Positions 1 to 12,800 of a DNA stretch of 64,000 nt are shown in pieces. The translations under genes and the position numbers were made by a program. Numbering within the stretch: position 1 is the stretch's first letter; every line of letters starts with the position of its first letter. Source of the stretch: Gnetum montanum (lineage: Eukaryota > Streptophyta > Gnetopsida > Gnetales > Gnetaceae); contig MNCI01034266.1 of the NCBI GenBank assembly GCA_015680685.1, forward strand, positions 922,612 through 986,611. The letters run 5' to 3'. The notes beneath the pieces are model-generated. The model ran no database searches. It had not been told where the DNA came from and saw only the letters and a list, made by a program, of their open reading frames with translations.

Positions 1-1835
1 CATGTCCTCCATGAATCCTATCATATCCCATTTTTATAAATATAGCATGCTCATTAAAATCCCCTTTTAATAAATATGCTCTCTTGTTGGAAATTTCTTA
101 AAGCACCAAATCCATTTAATCCTAAAATTTTTTCTTAATAGAGTTTTCTAAGCCAAATTGTATATCATGTATGTTGATGATGTTGGTGATCTTATTTTTA
201 ACCATATGTTTAATGTCACACTACTACTGCTATTTAGAGCTCGAACAACACATCTTTTATTATCAATGAAAAATATGTTCAATCTAAGAAAAAGAACATT
301 GCATGGATCATGGATCTTTCCCTAGAGGACTAAGCCTTCTTGTGCAAAATTTCTATAAGAACTAAGATTGCCAATGTTTTCTTCACTATTGATCCATGAC
401 TAAAGATACATCAAAGTGGTTATTGGATATAAGACTTGTAGAAGTCCTAGTAGTTAATTATTTGCATAAGTTGACTATATGTTTTGTCAATCCTTGGATT
501 GGATCACTCACAATTAATTAAGAGTCTTCTAAATCCTCCAAAACAAGCCTCTCTTCAAGATTTTGATTCTTTATCAACATCATCAATAGAGCCTTTACAC
601 ATGCTTGCATAGACTATCTCCTAATTTGCAAGCATGAGGACCTAATTAAGACCCTTGTTAGAGATTCATGAGTCCTTGAATTTTACATCTCTCTAAAGAA
701 CAAGATGCTTGTCCTATGTCACATCGATAGGCTATCCCACATCTATGCAAAATAGAGGTCTAATGTACAAAAAAGAAGACAACCTAATAAGGGAGATTCC
801 TTGACAACTTCATCCAAAGATGTGCCATTATGTCAACAATGACCTCTCATGTGAAGTTAATTATGGATATGACTTCCAGAAAGACTTTGTTATTGATTTC
901 TATTAGCTCTCCATAACTACAATATATTGAATTCCACACATAGATTCCCATAACCCACCTATAACTAATACTACACTGAATATCCCTAGCCTTATAAAAC
1001 TTGATATATTAATGCATGATGTCACTCACATCCCTTAGCCACTCTACTCGATCACTTCATCTCTAAATTCTTACCCAACCTTGACTCTATGATTAACGAT
1101 TACCTATACACTAGTTTTGCTTATATATCTTCTAGTCATTACCCATGTAGATGCACATAATCTATGTCTTGTATTCACATCATCATCATAGATATCCCCA
1201 CTAGCATCATCATTCTAAATGATGCTAATCATACTATCTATACCTCACTCTGATTCCCTTCTCCTTTACATGCCACCCCCAACATGTTTGACCTAGTGAA
1301 GTCTCTACCTCATGCAGATCAACAACTTGAACATGTAGTTAAACATCACCTAACCCCATTTCTAACCTAGAGGATTTCATAGTCCCAAACAATGCTATGC
1401 TAGTTTCTATCACAAGAAATTTTGGGTTTTTGACAATGCCACAAGTTCCTTAGGTTCCTACCATCCATCTCATTCTACTGATTTCCTTTTTGAACTTACC
1501 TTTCTTGATGAGCAACTTGATGTTTCTCTTTGTTAGATGATGCCTTTTCCTACAAAACTTACAAATAACTAGAATTAATAGACCTTTGGAAGTAAAGCAT
1601 GCTTAACTTAATAACTTTCAATTTGCCATATTTTTCCTTAAAATGTAATGAAGACAACACCTTAGTGTCAAAGCGATTGCTCCACTTGCATCACCTACAT
1701 TTGGATTATTCCTTCTTTGCATGTTTGCTACTATTTCCTATTAATACATTATCATCATTAGCCACTAGTGGACTAGTTTTCCTTTGGATATCACACACAC
1801 TTAAGCATCAAATAGATACCATGGATTTCACACTT
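1..1835 (+). pseudogene. Ty1/copia gag-protease-pre-integrase remnant
   Basis: A frame-shifted remnant without one long ORF. Around 825-900 a Cys/His-spaced stretch followed by an Asn/Tyr-rich stretch resembles the zinc knuckle and C-terminus of a copia Gag. At about 1423-1450 the frame reads WVFDNATSS, which fits the copia aspartic-protease active-site region (W-[VIL]-[FL]-D-[ST]-G-A-T) with the Gly codon missing. At about 1680-1835 the sequence fits the GAG-pre-integrase/zinc-binding region just before integrase (a degraded HLAKHQ-like stretch near 1800). The order gag, protease, pre-integrase is the Ty1/copia order, and the spacing is shorter than usual, suggesting internal deletions. No LTR is visible; the 5' end is outside the window. 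The remnant ends abruptly where Athila-like gag begins near 1866. The region 901-1400 holds nothing else I can name. The assignment rests on short motifs only. Confidence 0.45.
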
Positions 1836-1865
1836 ATAAGAAAATCACCTACCAAATAATTTTAA

Positions 1866-3871
1866 AGAAATAAAAGGACACATGAATCCCTTGATGCAAT
1901 AATGGACAGATATTATTCTCTTCTTCATAGATGCCTAGGCATGGATTCTCACAAAGAAAAGAACTTTGCCACATTGTTGATGGGTTAAGGAATAAAACTA
2001 AAGAAACCCTTGTGGTCCACACCCAAGAAAGATTATCAAATATGACCATCCATTAGATTCAAAGGTTAATAGACCAAGTGGCAAAAGATGAAGGAGAGTT
2101 AAAAAGGACAAAATTAGCTGAAGAGTATAACCAAGATTCATAAATCAGAAAATAGTTGTTCAAATGTACGACAAGCAAGAAGAAGAAACCTTGGAAGATG
2201 TGATTCGAAAGAAAACTCTACCAATTTAGAAAAATATCAATGCTATAGCAACAAAGGTAGAGAAGATGTGGAACTTAGTAGATGAAAGGTTTGCTATAGC
2301 TCCTAAAATAGTAGAAGAAAGAATTAAACAAGAACTTAACAAAGGCAAAGATAAGAAGAAGAAAAAAGATCATGTGTGAGAAGACTACAAGCAAAAAGAA
2401 AAGTTCCTACAATTGAGAAGTCTACTAACTCTAGTTCATAAGATGAGGAAGGATGCAAGGTGTGCCAGTATGAACATCCTAAGGGATGTTGTCCTATTAT
2501 CGTCCACTTGCAAGATTCTGGGGTATACAAATTTAATCCAAGATTTTTCAAATAGTAGATGCTAATATGATTACCCTATCCTCAAGGTAATCTCATATAG
2601 AATTTCCAGCCAACCTACTACCCAAGCGGAGCATACCCTCAAGCACAAGTGCATACCAACAGTAGTGGCAACAATATTTATATAGATAATTGAATCCTTA
2701 TGGATATTATGTACAACATCTAATCTCCTTGGGGAATGCTTCAATTCATACTTCTTCTTGTTATTATCCACCTGAGTTTTATAGAACTACCACTCCAAGG
2801 ATCAATTCCAGTCTGTACACACAACAACCAACAGCTAGTCCATCAAACCAACCTTTCCATTCTCTACTACCAGTGCCACCTCTAATTATGCAAGGAGAGC
2901 TACCATCACAACCATAGCAAAAGAATGTAATGAGGGTAGTAAAAATGGAGGAAGTAATAATGAATGAACCTTGAACCAAGAAATATCCATTCTTTTGAAC
3001 AAGTCTAAAAAGGGTTCAAAGGATGGGAACTCCATCTACATCAACACCATCTACACACACTCCTCTAGGGAATAGTAGGCTTCCATTTTCTACCAATTCA
3101 AATCTAACTATTATCATGCTTATCTAAACCATTGCATATTGGATAAAGGTAGAAGCACTTCCCCAAAAAAGAATAGATCTAGGAAGTCCCTTGATATATC
3201 TCCAGATAGCATGTCATAAATCATACAAGGCTCTACTTGATTTTGGGTTAGGAATGAATGTAATTTCACAAGACATGTACTAGCCTAGAATCTTCCACCA
3301 CTAAAGAAAAGTAACATCTAATTAGAGCTTGCATATTAGTTCATCACTATCCCATTTGGATAGGTATATGATGTCATCACCATCATTAGTGGTTAGTCCT
3401 TGCCGATTTTCTAGTAATACAAGTGGAAAAAAACTAGGGAGAGTTTCCAATAATAATGGGAAGGTCATGGCTTAGCACTAGGGATGGTAAGCTTGTAATT
3501 AAGGATTTATCCTTGGAAATATCCAAGGAAGATGAAGTTGTCATTATACAAAGACACCGAGTTCCATGTATCACATATAGTGATAATGAGTGCAACTGTG
3601 TGCAAAGAATTTGGGCTATTAAAAAAAAAGCATAACATGCAATCAATGTTTAAAAGAAATGTGTGTGCAATAGTGGCTATATGTAGTAGCTACTAAATAT
3701 GAAGGCACCCAGTGGTTGATTACTAATAAAGAAAAAGAATTTAAAATATACAGGAAACCAACCAATCAAATCATAAGTGCCTATGCTGAGGAAACAGGTA
3801 AGTTTGAACAGTTGCGAAGGAAACACCCCTATGCACATTCACATGAAGAAGAAGATATTGAATATGGATAA
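1866..3871 (+). pseudogene. Athila-like gag-protease, outer copy (5' part)
   Basis: Decayed gag C-terminal half and protease of the outer Athila-like element. The stretch 1870-2300 aligns by eye, codon for codon in places, with the - strand gag of the inner copy near 14300-14790 (shared IQRLI core followed by a charged Lys/Glu region). A Tyr/Pro/Gln-rich segment follows at about 2690-2920, as in the inner gag. At 3430-3640 lies the protease-linked domain: the frame reads MGRSWLST, then KDLSLEISKED, then a CITYSD stretch, matched by the inner copy at 12999-13271. After it about 60 open codons run to 3871, where the inner element's LTR interrupts; the reading resumes at 18157. Frameshifts and stops are frequent. 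The gag N-terminus and 5' LTR are missing. Confidence 0.7.
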
Positions 3872-4742
3872 TGATGAGGAGTGAACAATCCCTATGCCAA
3901 ACCATATGAATCACTATTGTTCACTAAGTAATCTCGTCAAACTCCATAGACTTTAGCTCTCTAAGTACACTACGTCTAGATAGTGAATCTAAATAACATG
4001 ATCATTGTCTTCTCAATTTCACGTATGAAGTGCAAAGGTATGGTTAAGTGTAATTGAGGGACATAATTTTTAACATTTTATATTTATTATTTAAATCACC
4101 TAAGTGCTAGAAAAAATGTAATTAAATGTTTAATTAATCTAATCATTAACTAATATCTTAAAGAATCCTCACATAAGAATTTATTCCCATTTACCATGCA
4201 CATCCTAAATCACATTGCAACATTACTGGGTTTCCAAGTGTTAAGCACTTATGGGATTACCAAATGTTAATGTATGCTTCAAATGGCCATACTTATGTAT
4301 ATTAATTAATCATTAATTAATTAATTAATCAAATTCATTAAAGTAAATTACTCAAATACTAAATCCATTAAGTAAACATTAAATTAATTCCAAGTGCTAC
4401 ATGGTTTATGAAGAAAGCTCATCTTTATTATCATTCACATTGAGGTGCTCAGGTACATCATTGCTCAAATAAAGATCTATACACTTCTCACTCCTACTAC
4501 AAGAACCTTAAAAATATTCTAACTTTTAAACAAACAAAATGCAAGAGCTTTTCCTCAATACTAAATAATGGGTGTTATAAATGCAGTTGGTAAATGTGTA
4601 TTTAAAGGCAAGAAAAGACATTGTGTTAATGGGTTCACATCAACAAATCAAACCATGCATTGATGTGACCATGTCAATGGGATCACATCAACATCACATC
4701 AATGGCATCCCCTCAACACACCTTGAGAAAGACATCTTATCG
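3872..4742 (-). mobile_element. 3' LTR of inner Athila-like element
   Basis: 871 bp, direct repeat of 17287-18156. It starts TGATGAG and ends CTTATCG on the + strand, a near-perfect terminal inverted repeat once the last base is read as A, as in the partner. Landmarks shared with the partner: the stretch around 3935-3960 (TTTAGCTCTCTAAGTACACT), an (ATTA)n-rich stretch near 4300-4330, an AATAAA signal on the - strand near 4425, a TATA-like TTTAAATA on the - strand (4599-4606), and repeated CACATCAA-type words upstream of it (4630-4720). In the first 60 aligned bases I count 11 differences from the partner, so the insertion is old. Confidence 0.88.
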
Positions 4743-4749
4743 TACCCCC
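4743..4749 (-). other. Polypurine tract next to 3' LTR
   Basis: On the - strand the sequence reads AGGGGGTA straight into the LTR start CGATAAG. A G-run immediately upstream of the 3' LTR is where plus-strand DNA synthesis is primed in LTR elements. It supports both the LTR border at 4742 and the - strand polarity. Confidence 0.7.
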
Positions 4750-4975
4750 TAAATGAAAACTCATCCTCGAGTGAACAAAAGGAGGAATAAGTTTCTTTAC
4801 AAAATTTAGGAAGGTATGGGATTATTAACTAACTAACTAACACAAATAAATACTAATTGCTTAAGTGTATGGATTTACAGTTATTACAAAATTTGGTGTT
4901 CATGACGACAAAATTGAACACCATGAAAATAATTGAAAACACAACTCCTCTAATGGCTTCAAGATGAGAAGAAAA

Positions 4976-7836
4976 TCAAATAGTCCCAGGTGATGGAGGT
5001 TCTTGAGGTTCTAAAGGATCTTCTCCTACCTCTAGTACACATGGTTATTATGGTTGATGCTCTGGTTGTGACTATCCAACTACAGCTATGACTACAAACA
5101 AAAGATGAAAAGCTTCCAACAAAGCTTTTGTCTTCTTCTCCTTACTCATGGGATTAGACATGATTCATGTAGCATTACTAATGTGGACTAGTATGAAAAC
5201 ATCCTAAGGATAGGGCATTGTAGGGAATAGCTCCTTAACATTGACAAACCAGGCAATGAATTGTTTGCATTCAATGTTGAACACATTGACTACATTCTGC
5301 AACTCTTGGTAGTCATTCATTCTTTTGGCCAAGTTCTTTGATGTTGATTTCTAATCAATGAACTTCACCTTGAGAACCTCAAGTTTATTGTTGGATATTT
5401 TTAGCTTCTATTTTTTTTATTTGTGATACTTGAACTTAGTCTAGTACAAAAGGTATGAGCTAGCCACTTGTTTCACCACTTCTAACCTTGATCGTTTAGC
5501 AATTAACATTGCCAAGCTTGAGCAAGGAAGGTTGGCAAGCTCCATGTAATCCATCATCTCCTCAATCTAAAGATTCTTAAGGAAAATTTCATATTTTTTG
5601 TATGTATTTAGTCCATCAAAGATGGGCTGCCAGACATCACCTCCTTGTTGCAGCTACTAGAGGGCCTCATTCACCTTCACCTTCACGAGTTGGATATGTT
5701 TTTTTTTTTATCTCATTTTGTAAGTAAACCTGGTTCCTATAATGGTTTTTGTCCACTTTGAATTTAAGGGCCTCATTTTTCTATATGGTAATTTCAATTG
5801 TAGACTTCTAGTGAAGGGCACGCATCTCCTCCATCAAGAGATTTCAATTTTCTACAGCCAACCTCCTCAATTCAATGTTCACCCTGGCTAGTTACTACTA
5901 CTATTTTTAAATGAATTCTATCATTTGATACTATTGCATCTTGACATCTCACAAATGATGATTCTCCTAGGTTAACTTGACATTCTCCCAGAAAACCTCT
6001 AACAAGTCCTTTAGAATGTTATATATAGTGACATCTACTTAGAACTAATCAAAGATTACCAACTTCTTTGCATACCTAACCTCTTAAAGTTTTGCCTAAA
6101 TCTATTGAAAAGCTTCATCTCATGCTACATTCTGGCTCAGTATAATGGAATCAATGAGGTGGACTTTCAATTCTGCATCTTCAATGGCCAATCATCAGTT
6201 CTACTTTATGGTTGTCTCAAGCTAGGCATTGACAATGAAGACCTTGTCCCTAGCCTCAAGTAGTTCCAACTGGTTTGCTAAAATAATTTTTACAATATTA
6301 AAGATATCATAAATTGGTTACTCAATTCCTACCAGTTGTTCTAGCAACTCCTTATGCTAGGTTACACTAAATTTTCACTTCCTACTCCTAAGAACACTTG
6401 CACATCTTTGAGTGTAGCAACATATGGTACAAATGCTACAGGAACATTGAGTGCATCAGCTACTCAATCAACAACCACCTCTATCATTATTTCCTACCCT
6501 TGGTGTTGCATCACCAGAATAGTTTCCTCCTTACCCTCCTCTAAGCCCACCAAAAACGTAGTGGAATTCCTATAGATTTTTGGGAATTATTGCTATTGAG
6601 ATAGGGACACCATTGCCTCTCAAGAATTAGGATTTTATCTTGAAAGCACTTGCATTCATTGAGTAGAAAACATTAGCATCCAACCCTCCCTCCTGCTAAT
6701 TGATCATGTCACCTTATTAAGCTGACTCAACATTGTCCTATAGATACAAGGTTCACCAGCACTCAATCTTTCCTACTACTACTGTAGGAGTTGCTCATGG
6801 AGTTCACACATGCACTCAATGATAGCACATGACTTAGAAGCTGATTGTTCATGAATGGGTGGTGGTAGCGGCTACTCCTCTTCTAGCAACTTGGTAAGCA
6901 CTTTATCCTTCATCATTTCCACCCAAGAGGCCACGATAGCATCTTTGATGTTGTAATTGGCATAGCAGATGATTCCTCCCTTTTTGCATAGTTTTCAGAT
7001 GAGGCATGAAAAGGGGAGTGCCTTCCTTCCATGTTTATTGTCTTTGAACTACTTCCATATCTCCAAATGGATAAGCTGTGAAAGGTTGATAGGGAATTTC
7101 CCACTTACTGCAACACATGCATTGGTAGAGAAGGCTATCACCTTGTTGGGCCTCACTATCGAATGGAGGTGGTAGGTCACCATCTTGAAATATGCACACT
7201 CTACCACTGAAAGGGCACCATACTCCTTACAATCAACTCCATAGCATCATCTGACCCACTCCTTTTTGACCTCTAGTTACACTAATGTTGATACTTTTTC
7301 CAAAGTTGCCCTAGTTTCTAACAACCCAAGAGCCTCAGTAATGGCCTTTACCAAATAGGACACAAAATTTTCTTAATCTTTATGGTGGAATCACCCTACC
7401 TATTATTCCAAAAGAGATATGTTTCTCCCATGTTTCATTCCCTACTAGAAGTGAGAATGGGCTACATGGAAGAAGCTTAAAGTTAAGCTTTGACTTCTTT
7501 TTGGGAAAACTCTAGGAAAGATCCAAAATTGAGTTTAGGGAGAACTACTTTTTAAATCTTGCTAGACCCAATTTCCCTCAAGTAAGCCTTTGTCAAAGTA
7601 ACCTCAAGGTTCAGTCTTGGCCTAGTTGTCTCATCCCAATGGGCTTGCTCTATTTTAGCTTCTAGAATCTAATGGATAGATTCCACTTTGGGGTCCTCTT
7701 GAAGAGGTTCCATTGCATGTGTCTCAACTACCTGCTCCTAGGGCAACTCTACTTCTTAGCCTCTTCCAATTCTAGGTCAATTTTCCCTTGGTTGGGATGA
7801 TCCTGCTTCCTATGACCACTTAGGTCTTGATGTCAT
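4976..7836 (-). pseudogene. Env-position ORF of inner Athila-like element
   Basis: About 950 codons, broken by stops and frameshifts, between integrase and the 3' LTR in the same orientation as gag-pol. The likely start at 7836 (reading MTSRPK) and the stop at 4978-4976 (after EPPSPGTI) match the start (MVPKRP) and end (EPPLLGT) of the outer copy's ORF at 22879-25632. The best-matched core is near 7030-7200, where a KMVTYHLHSIV stretch runs on to SGKFPINL and LIHLEIW; the outer copy has the same spacing at 23500-23660. A second match is near 5500-5620 (WQPI, then a YME-L-N and LAML stretch). The C-terminal half is rich in Lys, Glu and Leu and looks coiled-coil. I see no convincing signal peptide or membrane segment. 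Athila elements carry an 'env-like' ORF in this position; I do not recognise the protein family and claim only the position. Confidence 0.65.
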
Positions 7837-8281
7837 TTGTAATCACAACATGATCAAGGATTAGTATTTATTGTATAACTTTCAAACAATTCAATACCTC
7901 TATCTCTTTGGCTTAGTTACACTTGGCTAAACTACAATCATGGTGGATTAATCATTTTAACATTATTTTATTATTATTTTTAATTTGATGACTACTAGAG
8001 TCCATTGGTAAGGTTTAACACTCATTAATTAGTGATTTTAATATTCTTTTATTGGTTAAACCTTGGTAGAAAATTTTTGAAAAATTTTTTCATTAGAAGC
8101 CTAATGTTTGTAACCCTCATGATTTAAAGCTCACCTCTAGTAGTTGTAAGAATGAAGAATGAGATTAACTAAACGAGCGATGTGAAAGTTTTTGGCTCTA
8201 AAAGGTTCTAGGCTCTAAAAGCTACAAAAACTCATTTATTGTTTGGAAGAAAATGGAAAAAATTTTCAAAGTGTTGCACCA

Positions 8282-8340
8282 TATTTATAGATTTTTATGG
8301 TTGCATTGATGGAATCCCATATATGTGATCACATTGATGC
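8282..8340 (-). promoter_or_regulatory. Internal promoter-like region before env-position ORF
   Basis: On the - strand a TATAAATA box (8289-8282) is preceded by words also found upstream of the LTR TATA box: CATCAATG repeats and the palindrome ATGTGATCACAT (8323-8334). The first likely start codon (7836) lies about 450 bp downstream. The outer copy has the same arrangement: CATAAAAAT, then a TATA box (22305-22312), then a matching leader with GAGTTTTTG. Retention in two diverged copies suggests function; promoter activity is inference. Confidence 0.5.
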
Positions 8341-9852
8341 AAGGAACTATGTTGATGCAATCCCACCGATGTGGCCAAAAGATAAAAAATTTCCTTTGAA
8401 AATTTAAAGAAAAATAAAGAGTTTTTGCATGCAATTGAAGTCCATAAAGACCTAGAAAGGTCATTAACATGAAGAAATGCTCAAAGATGTCTAGATAATT
8501 TACAAAAAAAGATATTTATTGGAAGAATGATTAGAGAAAACTTTAGAAGGTAGTGCAAAACTAGATGCAATCAATGTGGAGCATGAAAGATTTAAACACA
8601 AAAATATCCAAGGGATGAGGAACTTAACTAGTCCAACCAAGAAGTATGTAAGTGGGTCCTCCCCATAGAAGGTTGATTCCCTTAATGCCCTTGCATGCCT
8701 TCAAACCAAATAGTCTATGGACCCCATGGATGATTAATGGTTGTGGAAAGTTAAGGACTAAATCTTGTAAGAAACTATTTAATAATTTTAACACACCAAA
8801 CTAAGACATCAAACAAATCATGAAAAAAAAAGAGTGAGGTGAGTTATGGAAAGCATAGGTGGATAAGGTAAAGACTGGAATGGAGTCCCATATTATGGGA
8901 ACATGAAGTCCCTTGTGGATTTTGTAGTTAATATGACCTGATAACATCCATCCTTAGTCTAAATCAAAATCAACCACTTTTAATAACTTTGCATTGACAC
9001 TCCAAGACAAATCCACCCCCTCTCAAGCCACAAGAATGACCACATGAATCAAACACCATTCCTAATAGAGAAGAAAAGATAAGCAAGAAGTGACATGAAC
9101 TTTAGTTAGAGGGGACCTTTAGGCATGGGTAACATGTTTTTCTAATTCCATAAATAGTGCTTCTACTCCATTATTTCATCTAAGGGGTGTGATTTGAATT
9201 TTTCATTTTTATTATTATTATTATTATTTTTGTTTTCTATTTTTGTTTATTTTTTATAGGAACCACACCATGCAAAGACTTTTAGCTCCCTATTATTAGT
9301 CAACAATGAAATGGTGAGAAATCCATGAAAACACTCATGCATCCAAGAAGGTATCCAAGTACAAAGAGCATCAAATCCCCTTGAAGTCACATCCTTATCT
9401 ATGGATTTAATCCTTCCTAAGTTTGGAAACTACCAAGATCAAAAATTCATTAAAAGTTTCACTTAAGAAGGGATTGCATATTTCCAAAACAAGGAAACAA
9501 CATAGAGTTTTGTGGATGGGTGGATAATGTGGACTCAGTGCCTATTATCATGAAAAAAAACATGTCTTAGTTATTAATACCAAAATTAAAAGATAGAAAC
9601 TAGAAATTAGCAATCAAATAACATTATAGTAGAAACCACCATTAATCAATGGCTACAATTGCACTTAGTCCTGGTAGTAATAAATAAAAACAAAACACAC
9701 ATAAGACAAGCATTAGAAAAATCCAAAAAATTAATGTAAAATATAAAAGAAATTGTAAAAGATTTAATAAAGATAAAAATGTACTACATATGATGTAAAA
9801 CAAAAACTATGAAAAATAGAAAAACAAAAAATTGTAAAGCCACTTTGATTAA
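8341..9852 (-). other. Non-coding spacer between integrase and env-position ORF
   Basis: About 1.5 kb, AT-rich, without a coding frame I can support. On the - strand it carries a motif reading ACATGTTACCCATGCCTAAA near 9113-9140 that recurs twice in the corresponding spacer of the outer copy (near 20750 and 20850). A (TTA)n run lies near 9210-9228. Confidence 0.5.
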
Positions 9853-12800
9853 TTAACATGGATGATCATCTTCCCCATGACTAAGTTGAAAGGAGGAGAT
9901 CCAAAAGGTTGAGCGAGGTTGTCCATCCAAGGAGGTGTTGTTGTCACTGGCTCTCTTGGGTTCATAGAAAGGCTTTATTTGTTGCATGTTGATGAGCAAT
10001 TTCTTAGTTAGACTCTTAGGTCTGTAGATTAACATGGCCATAGAAGGAAAGGTTTCATAAATAATATAATCCTCTCTCCTGGTTGAAATTTCACTTTTTG
10101 TATCCTAAGGGCATGGCATTGCTTGTTAAATTCCTTGTGTAACTCATTAGATGATAGGGTTACAAATCAGTTCTCACCTAGCAAGTTGAGGCTCATTAAT
10201 CTTTCTTTTTGTGCTAGACTTAGGTCAAGGTCAAGTTCACAAGTTGTTGATAGTGTACAAACTTTAACTTGAATTGGAAGTATTAGCAATTTTTTACGCA
10301 CAAGCTCATAGGGAAAGTAATCAATAGGAAGTTTCCAAGTGAAGTAGTAGGTCCAAAGGGAATCATTGAGTTTCATGTTCTAAGCCCTCCTATATTTACT
10401 AACAATTTTTATTAGTATTTTCATTATTTCCATATTTGTGACTTCAACTTGACTATTGGCTTGAGGGTGGTAGGGTGTTGTTCATTTATGTTCAACCCCT
10501 AAGCATTTCATAAGCTTTGAAAAGGTAGAACCTATGCAATGAGTACCATTATCAAAAATAAGTGCATGTGCCACCCAAAACCTATTTACAACATATTATT
10601 ATACAAACTGAGCAACCTTGGAAGATGTGCAATTGGTGTTGATTGAAGCTTCTACCCATTTCATACAATAGTTAATAGCGACTATGATGTACACATTTTC
10701 ATTTGACATGGATGTGATGGAACCCATTAAGTTAATGCCCCAAATGTCAAAGGGCTCCATTGGTTGGATCCACTATTGAGGTCCCTTCATATGAGCAGTC
10801 CTTTCACCATCATGTTGGTAGCATTCACAAGAGTGGACGAAGTGGTGAGTGTCCCTAAAATGTATTGGCCAATAATATCCTATCATGAGGATCTTAATGG
10901 TCGTGCTTCTCCTACCATAGTGGCCCCCACAACAAACCTCATGATCATCTTTTAGCATGAATAGTGGATCAACATCACATACACACCAACGAACCAAGCC
11001 ATCAACATATACCTTGTAAAGGTGTCCATTCATTTCCATGAAGCATTTTTCCTGGTGAAGAAACTATTGTTTCTTTTTGTAGTCCCAATCCTATGGCATT
11101 TCCTAAGTGAGAAGATAGATGAGAATGTGGTCAAACCAATTGGATTTAGTGGGCATTTGTTTACTTACAGCCCCAACACAGAGGATTTCATTAAGAAATT
11201 AATTTGACAATGGGCTCTGCTCCTCTTTATTATCCCATCGTAACTAAGACAAGTAGTTAGCAACCACATTTTCAGTTCCCTTTTGATCTACCATCATGAG
11301 ATTAGATTCTTGTAAGATCACTAGCCACCGTATGACATGGGGGCTCACCATTGATTTATTCATCAGGAATCAAATTTCACTATGGTCTATGTGCATGAAT
11401 ACCTTGTACCCAAGCACATAGTGCCTAAATTTCTCAAAGGTGAACACCACTACCATCAATTATTTTCTTGTTATGGTGTAGTTTAGCTATGCATCCAGAA
11501 TGCTTCTACTTGCACAGTGGATGTAGTAAGGATGTTTCTAATCATCTAATTATGTGATTATGGTTTCCAAGGCATAATTTGATGCATTCATCATGATGTG
11601 AAAGGGCCTGGAGCAATCATATGCTTGTAAAATTGGAGTTTCTACAAGCTTTTATTTGAGTTGCTGGAATGCATATTCCCATTTTTTGGCCAAGATAAAC
11701 AAAGCATCCTTCTTTGTTAGCTCCAGCAATGTTTTAGTAATCTTAGAGAAATTTTCAATGACTCACCAATAATAGCTAGTATATCCAAGGAATGACTTCA
11801 CATCTTTGACGATTTCTAGCTCTTTGGTAATTTCTTGAATGACCCTTATTTTTTTAGGGTCCACCTCGATCCTTTTTTTTTCTTCTAATATTATATGCCC
11901 CAACATAATGCCTTCTTAAACCATCAAGTGGATTTTCTACTAGTTGAGCCAAAGGTTTTTATCCACACACTTTTTCAACACTTGCTCAAGATGGTCTAAG
12001 GCCTACTCAAATGTAGCCCTATAGGTGGAGAAGTCATCCATGAAAACTTCCACCTTGCTACCTATCTGATGTTGGAAGATGCTTAGGACAAGGTGTTGGA
12101 ATATGGTAAGGGCATTACATAGGAAAAAAGACATCTCTCTATAGGCAAAATTCCTCCAAAGATTATAACCATCTAGAAAGCTTTAGTAACAATACCTAAA
12201 AATGGTGTCCAACACCTAGTCCACAAATGGTAATAAAAAGTGATCCTTGTATGTTTTCATGTTCAACAATCTAAAATCAATATAGATTCTCCATTTTCCA
12301 TCCTTCTTTGGCACAATCACAAGTGGGATAAGCCACTCACTATTCATAATGGGATAAATGAACCCCACCTTAATGAGTTGTTCAATCTCCTCCTTCATGA
12401 TCTACTTTAATTTGGGGTTCAACCACCGCTGCAACTATCTCTTTAACTTGATGGAAGGATCTTTGTAGATGCAATGCTAGAATATCCTAGGATCAATTCT
12501 AATAAGTTCAAAATATGACCAAGAAAAGGCTATTGGACATTTGTTAATCACCTCCAACAACTTCTTTTTCTACATAGGAGCAANTTTAATCACCTCCAAC
12601 AACTTCTTTTTCTACATAGGAGCAAGGTTGGCATTGATAATGATCAACCTACTATTTTTCAAAAAAGCATACTCCATCCTAGCTAGGAAGGTTTTTAACC
12701 TAAGGGGATCCTATTTAAAGATTTCAAAGATCTCCAACTCTCCCCAACAACAATCATTAGGTTCATCATCAAAGCATTAGTGATGAACTTGCTCCAGTTC

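Noticed and set aside
1390-1530. Resemblance to the C-x-YH-FG protease leader of animal-type gypsy elements
   Set aside because: The same stretch fits copia protease (WVFDNATSS) better and the downstream pre-integrase motifs are copia-like.
4300-4330. (ATTA)n stretch as a separate microsatellite feature
   Set aside because: Shared by both LTRs of the inner element, so it is part of the LTR rather than an independent repeat.
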